NCBI GenBank assembly: GCA_000722615.1 | Contig: JOKI01000006.1 | Coordinates: 20,770-84,769 of the forward strand | DNA from: Pseudorhizobium pelagicum | GTDB lineage: Bacteria > Pseudomonadota > Alphaproteobacteria > Rhizobiales > Rhizobiaceae | Length of the DNA: 64,000 nt | Direction of reading: 5' to 3' | Shown here: piece by piece, positions 43,697 through 52,740 of the stretch | How the letters are laid out: every line of letters begins with the position of its first letter | Numbering within the stretch: the stretch's first letter is position 1 | Made by a program: the position numbers and the translations under genes | The notes under the pieces: generated by a model | What the model was told of the DNA's origin: nothing | The model's input: the letters and a program-made list of their open reading frames with translations, nothing else | Database searches by the model: none

Positions 43697-44809
43697 TCAC
43701 GCTATTAGGCGCAGTAAGGACTTTAGATCCGCTTGGCTGGAGACACCGACCTTCCTGAAGATCGACTTCAATTTTTGGCGAGCGTTCTCATAGCTTATCT
43801 GAACCAGAACAGCGGCATCCGGAAGCATTGCCCCTGCTGCCAAAGCTCTGCAAAGCCGCACCTCCGAGGGCGTCAGTCCATAGGCGCTGACCAACAGGCC
43901 ATCATCAAGATCTTCGCTTTCTATCGCCAGCTTGTGGATCTGGATGAGGAACTGTCTTCGGCCTCTGATCAGGCCGCTTCCATCTGTCCTCGGCAGCTGG
44001 TTCACCGACACGACCCATTGTTCGTCTCCAAGCCTCATTAGCAGCTTTCCAGCAAGGTCAGCCGGCGATGTCCGGAGCAAATGCAGAACTCTCGTCGTGA
44101 AGGAGGACTGAGCGAAACGAACCGTTCCTTGGCGGCAACTCACGGGCCGCCCCGACCGGAAGGCGTCCACCGCCGCCTGATTTGCCTCCAACGGCCGTAG
44201 ATCCTGGTCGGTGACGAAAGCCGTCGCACGCACGACTGCGGTCAACGCAGACTTTGCTGCGCCAGTGTCTGCTGTGTCACGTACATACGAGGCTATCTGA
44301 AGAGAGTTGATCAAGGATCGACGCGTCTCCAGCATGACGAGTTCCAAGGTCCTTTCGTAGACGGGAGAAAGCTTGTCGGAGAAATGGACAGGGAGGTAGA
44401 TTATCTGATCGTCCTCAACCTGAAGACGAAGACCAACAGCAGCATCGAAATCTCCAACCGCTTGCATCCACTCGTCATAAAATTCACTGCCACGGTATTG
44501 CCTGGCCGGATCGTCCCGTTCTGGAACCAGGATCGCCCCATTCTGAGCGTGCTGCCAGAAGCGACGCCACGGATTAATGTGGCAGTAATGGCCGATAAAG
44601 GATGCGATATGCTGTTCGTCTAGGCCATGAGAGACTGCAAAACTGACCTCGGGCAGAACAAAGTTCTGATTAAGAAGAGCAGCATAGGAACCTGGAAATG
44701 CTTCTGTGAAAGTTCGGCACAGATCAGACCAGCAACGAAGGCCGAGTGTCGCCTCGCGGACAACCGTGGAGATTTCATCGGTTATGGCAAGAACGTTCTG
44801 CGAAGTCAC
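43697..44809 (-). CDS. LuxR-type HTH regulator, large N-terminal domain
   Basis: A 370-residue protein whose C-terminus (about 310-365; YGLTPSEVRLCRALAAG, NARQKLKSIFRKVGVSSQAD) is a LuxR/GerE HTH. The N-terminal 300 residues do not look like an AHL-binding domain; they resemble the PAS/GAF-like sensor domains of rhizobial LuxR solos (INPWRRFWQ, DEWMQAVGDF). Possible ligand unknown. It is divergent from the DUF995 gene at 44947 and 92 bases upstream of the lyase-like gene. Confidence 0.85.
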   Translation of the reverse strand: MTSQNVLAITDEISTVVREATLGLRCWSDLCRTFTEAFPGSYAALLNQNFVLPEVSFAVSHGLDEQHIASFIGHYCHINPWRRFWQHAQNGAILVPERDDPARQYRGSEFYDEWMQAVGDFDAAVGLRLQVEDDQIIYLPVHFSDKLSPVYERTLELVMLETRRSLINSLQIASYVRDTADTGAAKSALTAVVRATAFVTDQDLRPLEANQAAVDAFRSGRPVSCRQGTVRFAQSSFTTRVLHLLRTSPADLAGKLLMRLGDEQWVVSVNQLPRTDGSGLIRGRRQFLIQIHKLAIESEDLDDGLLVSAYGLTPSEVRLCRALAAGAMLPDAAVLVQISYENARQKLKSIFRKVGVSSQADLKSLLRLIA

Positions 44810-44946
44810 TCCCCCGCCCCCTTGCTACTGGAGCAGGTATCTAAGACGTAGTCCGCAGCGGTTTACAAGAGCTGACCTCCCGTTTGGGAGTGTGATGCGG
44901 CGGCGTCCAGCTGCTACCTTCGGCTTAGTCTAACGGAGGGAAGACC

Positions 44947-45405
44947 ATGACCGGACGTACAGCAATCTTGACCATGGCGGTGTTGTGCAGCTTCGCAGGG
45001 GGAGCATTGGGGGAAAGGCTTCCCAAGGATGCCACCAAGCTCTCGGCAGAAGAGGTTCGCAAGATCTATTCTGGCAAGACCTCGAACTGGAGCCGAAGCA
45101 ACGCCTATTTCTCGCCCGACGGATCCTACTTCTTGGTGGGCAAGAACGGAAACTTCGTCGGAAAGGGAGACTGGACCGTAAGCGACAACGCAGTCTGCGC
45201 CAGCTTCCAGGTAAGAGGGGTCAAGGACGGCGGAACAAAGAACGTAAAGGACTGCTGGACCTGGTTCAAACAGGGAAAGAAGTACTGGACCTTCTGGAGC
45301 GGTGAAAAGGACAAGAAAAATGGCTACTACGACGGCGAAATGAAAAAACTATCAAAGGGCGACAAGGTCACGAAGAAGTTCCAACAGCTCACCGCATCAA
45401 ACTAG
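44947..45405 (+). CDS. DUF995-like secreted protein
   Basis: A 152-residue exported protein (signal peptide ending GGALG). The mature part has LSAEEVRKIYSGKTSNW, then YFSPDGSYFLVGKNG, GDWTVSDNAVCASF, a W-x-W-FKQGKKYWTFW segment and a lysine-rich tail, the DUF995 pattern. These are rhizobial envelope proteins of unknown role. A GGAGGG ribosome-binding site precedes the ATG. It is divergent from the LuxR-type gene, 137 bases apart, which is a common arrangement for regulator and target. Confidence 0.85.
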   Translation: MTGRTAILTMAVLCSFAGGALGERLPKDATKLSAEEVRKIYSGKTSNWSRSNAYFSPDGSYFLVGKNGNFVGKGDWTVSDNAVCASFQVRGVKDGGTKNVKDCWTWFKQGKKYWTFWSGEKDKKNGYYDGEMKKLSKGDKVTKKFQQLTASN

Positions 45406-45499
45406 TCGGAAGACGGACAAGCCCCCAGCCGAACCGCAAGCGGCATTGCCTGCGAGGATACGGGCTTCACAAGTGCCGTAGCAGAAGACCCGCGACAGG

Positions 45500-45855
45500 T
45501 GCTTTTCCCGCCGCTATGCCGCTGCCGGAGGAGCACTCCACGATAACCTCAAAATACTCCGGGATGCTGGCAATTGCCCGTTGATTCACCCGACGCTAGA
45601 GATGCTCTGCGAGACGGCGGCAAGCAAAGCGACGGTGAAATTGGAAGTGGCACCATCCGGGTCGCGCTACCACCGTCTGAACGGAGTCGCCATTTCGCGG
45701 GGATGGACATTTCCCCGCCAGGGTGGCGGAGCTCAGGAAGAAAGATATCCGCAGCTGCGCTGGAGCTGACGGCGAAGCTTGTTGGACTGCAACTCCAGCA
45801 CCGGTGGACTGGTTGGGAGAGATCGCGCTTCGACGCGGCACGAGTGCGGCAATAG
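45500..45855 (+). pseudogene. Broken SAM-dependent methyltransferase gene
   Basis: Two frames together resemble the intact methyltransferase at 60725. The first part, IHPTLEMLCETAASKATVKLE (in one frame), matches IHQTVEVLYQLAEGKAVLEF of the intact copy. A frameshift near 45640 leads into GSGTIRVALPPSERS and GMDIS, matching the SAM-binding motif GTGRIALPLCERG and GVELS. It then jumps directly to AKLVGLQLQHRWTGW, matching AKLAGLELEHRWSDW, so about 110 codons are deleted. It is a decayed relative rather than a gene. Confidence 0.8.
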
Positions 45856-45944
45856 CGGACAGGAACACTCCACACTTCGATCGTGACCGAAGCTTTGCTC
45901 CCGGCGAGCTGTCATAAGGGCGTATCGCCATCGGAGCCCGAGTC

Positions 45945-47225
45945 ATGACATCTTGCCCATCATCCCGAACGGCCGCCTTCTTCGGCTGGCGTGTGGTCGC
46001 TGCGACCTTTGTGCTGGCGGTGTTTGGCTGGGGCGTCGGTTTCTACGGGCCGCCGATCTACCTGCAAATGGTGGTCCAGCGGACGGGGTGGTCGGTTGCG
46101 CTCGTCTCGGCTGCCGTGACGCTGCATTTTCTTGTCGGTGCGGCGGTCGTTGCCAACCTTCCTCGACTGTATCGGTTTGCGGGGATTTCCTCTGTCACCG
46201 TTACTGGTGCGGCTCTTCTCGCCATCGGTGTCGTCGGATGGTCTCTTGCAGATCAGCCCTGGCAGCTGTTTGCCGCCGCTCTCCTGAGTGGAACGGGCTG
46301 GGTCGCGATGGGCGCTGCGGCGGTAAATGCCCTGATCGCCCCCTGGTTTGTCCGGAGCCGTCCGGCAGCACTGTCCATGGCCTACAATGGGGCGAGTGTG
46401 GGTGGCGTGGTCTTCTCGCCCCTATGGGTCATGCTCATTGCCACAAGCGGGTTTTCACAGGCAGCCACCCTCATCGGTATCACGATGGTCACCACCGTGA
46501 TCGCTCTGTCTGTCCTGGCATTTTCCAAATCTCCCGAGCGCTTGGGACAATCTCCGGACGGAGCACAGCCAGACTCAGCGGCGCCACTGACGCCTCCCGC
46601 ACTCGCGGCGCCCGCACGACGCGGTTCGCTATGGCACGACCGCCGCTTCCTCACGCTCGCGGCAGGCATGGCGGCCGGTTTGTTTGCGCAGATCGGACTG
46701 CTGGCTCATCTGTTTTCGATCATGGTTCCGGTCTTCGGACCGCAGACGACGGGCCTGCTGATGGGTGGTGCTACCCTCTCGGCAATCGTCGGGCGCACCG
46801 GCATCGGCTGGATGATGCCGATCTCGGCAGACCGCCGCCTGATTGCGTCTGCAAGCTACGGCGTTCAGATCATCGGCGCCCTGATGCTGCTGGTAGCGGG
46901 TGGAGACAACGCCGCTGCCATGATCGGCGGGGTGCTGCTTTTCGGGCTCGGCATTGGCAACGCCACGTCGCTTCCGCCTCTCATCGCCCAGGTGGAATTC
47001 GACAAAGCCGATGTCTCCCGCGTGGTGCCGCTGATCGTGGCCCTCAGTCAGGCGACATATGCCCTTGCACCGGCAATTTTCGGGCTTGTCCGAACGGTCT
47101 CTGATCCCGCCGTCTTCCTAGTCGCGGCAGCGATCCAGTTTCTGGCGGTGATCGCATTCCTATACGGACGGCAGAAAGCTGAAGTTGCGTCGACAGCTGC
47201 CTCCGCTGGACAGCGCCAGCCGTGA
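45945..47225 (+). CDS. MFS transporter
   Basis: A 426-residue membrane protein with 12 predicted helices and an inter-half loop at about 200-225. The start FFGWRVVAATFVLAVFGWG and the middle loop WFVRSRPAALSMAYNGAS are characteristic of the major facilitator superfamily (monocarboxylate/oxalate-formate-like group). The substrate is unknown. It lies just downstream of the methyltransferase remnant, with 90 bases between. Confidence 0.92.
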   Translation: MTSCPSSRTAAFFGWRVVAATFVLAVFGWGVGFYGPPIYLQMVVQRTGWSVALVSAAVTLHFLVGAAVVANLPRLYRFAGISSVTVTGAALLAIGVVGWSLADQPWQLFAAALLSGTGWVAMGAAAVNALIAPWFVRSRPAALSMAYNGASVGGVVFSPLWVMLIATSGFSQAATLIGITMVTTVIALSVLAFSKSPERLGQSPDGAQPDSAAPLTPPALAAPARRGSLWHDRRFLTLAAGMAAGLFAQIGLLAHLFSIMVPVFGPQTTGLLMGGATLSAIVGRTGIGWMMPISADRRLIASASYGVQIIGALMLLVAGGDNAAAMIGGVLLFGLGIGNATSLPPLIAQVEFDKADVSRVVPLIVALSQATYALAPAIFGLVRTVSDPAVFLVAAAIQFLAVIAFLYGRQKAEVASTAASAGQRQP

Positions 47226-47809
47226 TACTGCAAACAGCGCCTTGTGATCACCCTCATGCCATCAGATGCTCATGCAGCTCGCACTGCTATCAAACCAATC
47301 TGATGGGAGGCCTGTCATCAGAAGTGGCGGCACGGATCGTTTGAAATTCGCGGAGTGGCTGGGTCCGCGACCTGCACCCTGATGATCGCCGACCCCTCCT
47401 TTGATCCTTTGTCGGCAAGACACATCCTGTTGGCGCAGTTCGTCTCGATAACGTCGAAAACTGGCGTCCCGTGGTCCGCATGGTTGCGATTGTCCCAAAG
47501 CGACAGCAGCAGGGGCTGGAGCGAACTATCACGGACGCTGTCGAGTGGCCTGCCCGGACGCGCCACAAAAAGACATCAGGAGTTTACGCCGCCTGCGAGG
47601 CGGTGCGCTTCTACGGGCAAGCCGGTTGGAAAAATGACCGAAGCCAACCGTCCCAGCCCCCTCATGGCCACGAGCCGATAACCCGGGCGCCGGCCGCGAG
47701 CGGTTGTGCCAAGAGCAGAAAAACCTCGGGGTTAGGAGCAACTCGCCATGACGTTTCTCCCACAAGCCATCGCTTTCGTCACGCCCGAACGGATGCTATA
47801 CGGTCGACC
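47226..47809. other. Gene-poor region, possible decayed sequence
   Basis: About 580 bases between the MFS gene and pdxY. Several open frames exist, including the long in-frame extension upstream of pdxY, but none has a recognised pattern. The minus frame ending at 47318 (VFDVIETNCANRMCLADKG) has protein-like composition but no homology I can name. Confidence 0.4.
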
Positions 47810-48658
47810 ATGAACCTTTTGTCGATCCAGTCGCATGTTGCCTACGGGCATGTGGGCAATTCGTCCGCCGTCTTCCCGCTGCAGCGGCTCGGGGTGGAGG
47901 TTTGGCCAATCCATACGGTGCAATTCTCCAACCATACCGGCTATGGGGCATGGCGCGGCCAGGTGTTCGAGGCCTCATTGATCGGAGAACTGGTCGAAGG
48001 AATTGAGGATCGCGGGCGTCTCGTCGCCTGCGACGGAGTGCTGTCGGGCTATATGGGCTCGGCGGAAACCGGCGCCGCAATCCTCAACGCAGTGGGGCGG
48101 GTGCGGGTGGCGAATCCGCGTGCGGATTATTGCTGCGATCCGGTGATCGGGGATGTGGGTCGCGGCGTCTTCGTACGTCCCGGCATACCCGAATTTATGC
48201 GTGATGCAGCGGTCCCGGCGGCCGACATCGTGACACCCAACCAGTTCGAGCTGGAATTCCTCACGGGACATACCGTCGTCTCGCAAACGGATGTTCTGGC
48301 GGCCTGCGAGCGCCTGCACGCCATGGGGCCGAAGGTGATTCTCGTCACCTCTGTTCTCACGGACGAGACGCCTGTAACCTCTATCGATCTTGTCGCCTCC
48401 GGACCGGACGGCCGCTTCCTGCTACGCACACCGCGTCTAGATGTATCGCTGAATGGAGCCGGGGATGCTATCGCCGCCCTGTTCTTCCTGCACTTGAAGC
48501 GGACGGGCTCGGCGGCGGCAGCGCTCCAGGCCGCGGGATCCTCCGTCTACGGACTGCTCCGGCGCACCTTCGAGGCTTCTTCGAAAGAATTGTTGATGGT
48601 GGAGGCCCAGGACGAATTGGTACAGCCATCCACTGTGTTTGAGCCACTCAAACTTTGA
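47810..48658 (+). CDS. pdxY: Pyridoxal kinase PdxY
   Basis: The 282-residue kinase has MNLLSIQSHVAYGHVGNS at the N-terminus, LSGYMGS, DPVIGD, and the catalytic NGAGDAIAALF motif of the PdxK/PdxY group. It phosphorylates pyridoxal at the 5-prime position to salvage vitamin B6. ATG 47810 is chosen; longer in-frame starts upstream have no conserved sequence. The window encodes several PLP enzymes, but pdxY is not in their operons. Confidence 0.94.
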   Translation: MNLLSIQSHVAYGHVGNSSAVFPLQRLGVEVWPIHTVQFSNHTGYGAWRGQVFEASLIGELVEGIEDRGRLVACDGVLSGYMGSAETGAAILNAVGRVRVANPRADYCCDPVIGDVGRGVFVRPGIPEFMRDAAVPAADIVTPNQFELEFLTGHTVVSQTDVLAACERLHAMGPKVILVTSVLTDETPVTSIDLVASGPDGRFLLRTPRLDVSLNGAGDAIAALFFLHLKRTGSAAAALQAAGSSVYGLLRRTFEASSKELLMVEAQDELVQPSTVFEPLKL

Positions 48659-49188
48659 ACCGCCGTTGGGCCGCTTCCCGTCATGGGTCACAAGCGCCAT
48701 GTGTGGACGGCTCCGGTTTGGCAAGAGGTTTCGACTTTCTGCAGGGTGCTGGTCGGAGCTGCCATGTGTCCGGGCTCTGGATACGGCGCAGAAACACGCC
48801 ACTGGCCAAGATGCTCTCCGCGGATCAGGTCCCGGTCAATAGCCCGCGCTCGAAGCGCCTGGCGCTCAGTGGTTGTCCCTCTCCTTGGGCCGACTGGCGT
48901 AAGCGCGTTACAAGTCTCCTGCTCTTACCAATGAGGTTCACGCAACTGCCAACTCGATCGAGGTGGTCGCCCGTGGCGCGGCGCCGCTCTTCGACACTGC
49001 ATCCAGCGTCCGCAGGGCGTTCATTGCCGTTTGCCGCTCCCTGCTCTTTCTCGTCTCCGTCCATGTTGACCTGCCTTTCCCGGATGGAAAGACCACAAGA
49101 ACCGGAGACAAGACGAGGAAAAGCAGGAAATTATCGACTGTCGCAGGCTGTCGCCAAGCGTCGAAGGGACGGCGGAAATCTTCGCCTG
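48659..49188. other. Gene-free stretch between pdxY and the MazF-like gene
   Basis: About 530 bases with overlapping frames on both strands and no recognised family. The minus frame ending at 48825 (IGKSRRLVTRLRQSAQGEG) is plausible in composition only. Confidence 0.4.
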
Positions 49189-49536
49189 CTACGTGTTCGC
49201 TTTTGGTGAACCTGCCAGACCGAGAAACACGAGAACCGCCTGATTGAGCCGTACGATATCCTCATCGTCCAGCCGGCCGACCCTTATTCCCACCTTGGAT
49301 TTGGGAACCGTCGTAATCTTGTCCACAATCAACCGGCACGGCGAATGCAAGCCATTGCGCTCGTTCGGCTCCACGGGCAGACGGAACAGGGGCGCGTCAG
49401 TCTCGTCCGTGGTGAGGGCGCAGACAGTGATGGAATCCGTGGCGTCAAATGCCTCGTCCTGCACAACGACAACAGGGCGAGGTTCGCCCGCGTAATCCTT
49501 GCCACCAGAGACAGTCCAAATGTCGCCGCGCCTCAT
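49189..49536 (-). CDS. MazF/PemK-like mRNA interferase toxin
   Basis: The 115-residue protein has the MazF fold signature: MRRGDIWTVSGGKDYAG at the start, RPVVVVQDEAFD, CALTTDETDAP and CRLIVDKITTVPKSKVG. MazF-family toxins are ribosome-independent endoribonucleases. The ATG overlaps the antitoxin stop (ATGA), as usual for the family. Together with the upstream antitoxin and palindrome it is a complete type II toxin-antitoxin module. Confidence 0.92.
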   Translation of the reverse strand: MRRGDIWTVSGGKDYAGEPRPVVVVQDEAFDATDSITVCALTTDETDAPLFRLPVEPNERNGLHSPCRLIVDKITTVPKSKVGIRVGRLDDEDIVRLNQAVLVFLGLAGSPKANT

Positions 49537-49772
49537 GCATCGTCGCCATGTTCGAAATCGATGTCGGACACAGCATCAATAAACGCCTGATCACTCGATG
49601 CATCATCACTTGTCGCCACGGCGAGCGACTGCCGATGTGCTTCCGTCTTGAATGACGGTGCACGGACGTCTGGCACCCAAATTTGAATTGGGCGCAGGCC
49701 TTGCGCACGCAGACGCGCTCGATACTCGCTCACCTTCACGCGGGACGGCTTGGGATTGGAAACAGAGGGCAT
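49533..49772 (-). CDS. MazE-like antitoxin
   Basis: A 79-residue protein starting at ATG 49772, with GGAG 6 bases upstream. It has the short pattern SRVKVSEYRARLRAQGLRPI followed by WVPDVRAP, typical of alphaproteobacterial antitoxin MazE family proteins, and an acidic C-terminal tail (IDAVSDIDFEHGDD) that would neutralise the toxin. An alternative start at 49787 adds five residues. Confidence 0.85.
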   Translation of the reverse strand: MPSVSNPKPSRVKVSEYRARLRAQGLRPIQIWVPDVRAPSFKTEAHRQSLAVATSDDASSDQAFIDAVSDIDFEHGDDA

Positions 49773-49790
49773 GGCAGGCTCCATCATAGC

Positions 49791-49806
49791 AGGTTACATG
49801 TAACCT
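49791..49806. promoter_or_regulatory. Perfect 16-base palindrome upstream of mazEF, candidate operator
   Basis: AGGTTACATGTAACCT is a perfect dyad 19 bases before the antitoxin start. Type II antitoxins autoregulate through such sites. A TATGAT hexamer follows on the minus strand, so the site probably overlaps the core promoter. Confidence 0.75.
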
Positions 49807-50048
49807 ATCACAATCCGACTCTGTTCGCGACGCTTCTGTTAAGAGGATCCAGGACTACGGTCTGAACTGGGGGGTGGATGCCCCCGGTCGACATCGGAGT
49901 ATGATGCCTGTCCAGCGCCATGGTGGCGCTCACGGAGGAAAGGCAGATGACACAGGTGCATATCCTTGCGATCGACCTCGCGAAGCGGAGCTTAATGGTC
50001 TTGGCGTCTGCGACCAAGTCTGCGCTTGTTTGCCCGAGGTGCCTTTGA
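49807..50048 (+). mobile_element. IS110-family transposase remnant (left end and N-terminus)
   Basis: ATG 49947 opens MTQVHILAIDLAKRS, the start of IS110-family transposases (DEDD RuvC-like; the first catalytic Asp is in AIDLAK). The frame breaks after about 16 residues, with the VCATD-like continuation in another frame, and all later parts are missing. The roughly 140 bases upstream would be the element's non-coding left end; a perfect AGCGCCA-TGG-TGGCGCT hairpin lies just before the ribosome-binding site GGAGG. It abuts the truncated saccharopine-dehydrogenase-like sequence. Confidence 0.65.
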
Positions 50049-50231
50049 GACATTGGAACCGTCGAGGGCCAGAGGCTCAACCCGCGCCGCACCTCCATAA
50101 AGGGCGCAGAACTCCCGTGCGGGCTCCAGGCTGCGGCCGCAGACGACAAGCACGAGTTCATCTATGTCACTTGGAAGTTCGATCAGCCGCCCACCGAACA
50201 CATCGTACCCACCCAGGATCATGACCCTCAT
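50040..50231 (-). pseudogene. Truncated saccharopine-dehydrogenase-like gene
   Basis: Minus-strand ATG 50231 starts MRVMILGGYDVFGGRL, a Rossmann nucleotide-binding motif, with VLVVCGRSLEPAREFCALY after it, as in the saccharopine dehydrogenase NADP-binding family. Only about 60 residues remain. The reading is cut off at the IS110 remnant, which suggests insertion or deletion destroyed the gene. Confidence 0.75.
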
Positions 50232-50701
50232 CCGGCGACGCTTCTGTCCTACGTCGGCATCGGCTTGATGAGCCGTTCCGGTCAAAGGATGCGGTCTGTA
50301 TTGCCCTGGGGCTATCCAGCAACTGTTGCGTCGACCGAACAAACGATACCGCTTTATCGCCACCAAGCGGTAGATGGGATCACGTAGCGAGGGGGGCACA
50401 CTGCGGAATATCCAGACGAGCGACCAAGGAAACCCAAGCCGCTCATAGATGCTGATAACAGCATCGCTGTCGCGACGCATTCGATTGCCCTCCACAACCA
50501 GCATGCTTGTCGGTTCGTTCGGGTCCATCCCGTGCTTGCGATAAGAGCTGCCCGATGTCGCCCTGCATAGATGCCAGTCGGGAAATCGCGGAATGATCCC
50601 GCTCCAGAACGAAACGAACGTTGGCCGAGCGCAACACGCATTCGGCGTCGAACAGAATGATGGGCCCGGCAGACGTGGTTGCTGTGTTGATCGTTGCCAT
50701 C
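50232..50701 (-). pseudogene. Frameshifted DUF393/DCC thiol-disulfide oxidoreductase-like gene
   Basis: Starting at ATG 50701, GPIILFDAECVLRSANVRF matches the DCC-family start, but the second Cys of the C-x-x-C active site is Arg. The frame then shifts near 50560: the continuation HGMDPNEPTSMLVVEG, RRDSDAVISIYERLGFPW and YRLFGRRNSCW is found in another frame and runs on without a stop into the next remnant. The loss of the catalytic Cys and the frameshift make this a decayed gene. Confidence 0.82.
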
Positions 50702-50914
50702 GTACGATGTTGTAGCGGGTTTCGACGCGCCGACAAACATTCATCCGCAAGGTCGGCAACAAACGTAAGGGAGCTGGCGGCCGGAACTGCCACATCCTGG
50801 CGGCGTCCTCGCCAGGCTGATGCCGAACCGCCGACTCCGCGACATTCTCCGCTTGCGGTGCGGAGGTGGCTTTGGTCTATACAGCGGATGCGGTAACAGA
50901 GTTGAAGCTTGTCG

Positions 50915-52204
50915 ATGAAAATTCTCCTTTTGGGCGCGAACGGCTTCATCGGCTCCTCGATCCTCACGCGCCTGATGTCGGCTGGACATGAGGTTACCGG
51001 GCTTGCGAGAAATCCAGATCGCGCAGCGCTCAGATGGCCCGCCGCGAGGTGGCTCAAGCGCGATCTCGCCACCTTGACGGGCATCGCGGACTGGCAAGAA
51101 CTGGTTGAGGACCACGACGTCATCGTCAACTGCGCCGGCGCTCTCCAGGACGGACCTGCAGATGATCTTGCGGCCACGCAGGAGAGGTCCATGCGTGCGC
51201 TGTACGAGAGTGCCTTATTGGCGGGCGGCAAACGGATCGTGCAAATCTCGGCCCCCGCCATTCCCAAGCTCGAGTACCTGCCATTCTTGGCGACCAAACG
51301 CCGCGCTGATGATGCTTTGAAGTCCAGCGGGGTTGAATATGTCATCCTGAGGCCAGCACTTGTCCTTGGAAGGAACGCCCATGGGGGCAGCGCCCTTATC
51401 CGCGCTTTGGCCAGCGCGCCTTTCGTCCTTCCGCTTATCCATGCCGACAGCCTTGTACAAACGGTCGCTGTTGACGACGTCGCTCAACAAGTCCTCGAAG
51501 CGGTTGAGGGCAATACAAGCGGAGCCGACGTCGATTTGGCGGCATCGGAGCGCCTGACACTGGCGCAACTGGTGCAATTACACCGCCAATGGCTTGGGCT
51601 CCCGTCTGCCACCGTCTTCCGCGTCCCACCAAGCATAGGCCGCTTTTGCACGCTGCTGGCCGAGCTCGCAGGTTGGCTGGGTTGGCGATCCCCGCTACGC
51701 TCAACGGCAATGGTGGTTATGGAGCAGGGGGTAATCAGCCAACCAAGAACTGGCGACGCCACCGCAGGGCCGACGCTTCAGACGGCTCAGCAGGCGCTTT
51801 ATGCACACCCAGCTGGTGTCCAAGACCTGTGGTTTGCTCGTCTGTACCTATTGAAGCCGGTTATAATCGCCAGTCTTTCGGCGTTTTGGCTGCTCTCAGG
51901 GTTGATCCCGCTGCTAGACGCTTCCCGTGCCGCAGCGCACTTCCTGCCTTTCATGACGCCGTCTACGTCCATAGCGCTGACACTCGCCACATGCGCGGTG
52001 GACATCGCGCTGGGACTGCTCGTTCTTGTCCGGCCCTTCACCAGAAACGCGCTGATCGGGATGCTTGCGGTGGCGTTGTCGTACCTGCTTGGAGGCACGC
52101 TGTTGCAACCCGACCTCTGGCTCGATCCCTTAGGTCCTCTCGTGAAAGTCCTGCCATTCCTACCCCTGTGCCTCGTTGCACTTGCCACACTGGACGAACG
52201 GTGA
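50915..52204 (+). CDS. SDR-family NAD(P)-binding protein with DoxX-like C-terminal membrane domain
   Basis: The 429-residue fusion has an atypical SDR domain (about 1-290; LLLGANGFIGSSILTRL, VNCAGALQ, YVILRPALVLG). A C-terminal four-helix DoxX-like domain follows (about 310-425; KPVIIASLSAFWLLSGLIPL, LGLLVLVRP). Such fusions are usually encoded with DUF2269 and DUF393 proteins, as here. ATG 50915 is preferred over an upstream TTG. Its stop overlaps the DUF2269 start. Its partners on the minus strand are decayed. Confidence 0.9.
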   Translation: MKILLLGANGFIGSSILTRLMSAGHEVTGLARNPDRAALRWPAARWLKRDLATLTGIADWQELVEDHDVIVNCAGALQDGPADDLAATQERSMRALYESALLAGGKRIVQISAPAIPKLEYLPFLATKRRADDALKSSGVEYVILRPALVLGRNAHGGSALIRALASAPFVLPLIHADSLVQTVAVDDVAQQVLEAVEGNTSGADVDLAASERLTLAQLVQLHRQWLGLPSATVFRVPPSIGRFCTLLAELAGWLGWRSPLRSTAMVVMEQGVISQPRTGDATAGPTLQTAQQALYAHPAGVQDLWFARLYLLKPVIIASLSAFWLLSGLIPLLDASRAAAHFLPFMTPSTSIALTLATCAVDIALGLLVLVRPFTRNALIGMLAVALSYLLGGTLLQPDLWLDPLGPLVKVLPFLPLCLVALATLDER

Positions 52205-52680
52205 TGGCGTTTGAAGAATGGCTGCGCCTAATTCACGTTCTGGGAGCGACAGTGCTACTCGGCACCGGGGCCGGCATTGCCTTTTTCATGGTCATGGCAC
52301 GCCGAACCAATAACGCGTCCCTGATCGCTCATGTCTCTGGCACCGTTGTTGTCGCTGACACGGTGTTTACAGCGACGACTGTTATCGTTCAGCCAATCAC
52401 CGGTTATCTTCTGGCCCAGGCGGTCGGCTGGCCGCTGACGGAAGGGTGGATCGTGCTGTCGCTCATCCTTTATATCGTTACCGGTTTTTTCTGGTTGCCA
52501 GTCGTCTGGATACAAATCCGATTGCGGGACATGGCTCGCGTGGCTGCCGCCCGTGGCGAGCGTCTGCCGGAGCACTGGTACCATCTTTATCGAATTTGGT
52601 TTGCGTGCGGCTTTCCGGCGTTCTTGGCAGTGACCGGGATATTATGGCTGATGCTGATGAAGCCTGATATCCGCTTCTAA
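52204..52680 (+). CDS. DUF2269 family membrane protein
   Basis: A 158-residue protein with four predicted helices and the DUF2269 pattern: EEWLRLIHVLGATVLLGTGAG, then ADTVFTATTVIVQPITGYLL, LPVVWIQIRLRDMA and WFACGFPAFLAVTGILWLML. Overlap with the SDR-DoxX gene (ATGA) shows coupling. Function unknown; the group may form a membrane redox complex. Confidence 0.9.
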   Translation: MAFEEWLRLIHVLGATVLLGTGAGIAFFMVMARRTNNASLIAHVSGTVVVADTVFTATTVIVQPITGYLLAQAVGWPLTEGWIVLSLILYIVTGFFWLPVVWIQIRLRDMARVAAARGERLPEHWYHLYRIWFACGFPAFLAVTGILWLMLMKPDIRF

Positions 52681-52740
52681 CAGACAACTGTCGGCGACAA
52701 ACGGCAGTGGCGCAGATAGCCTCGTTTCGGACCACCGGCA

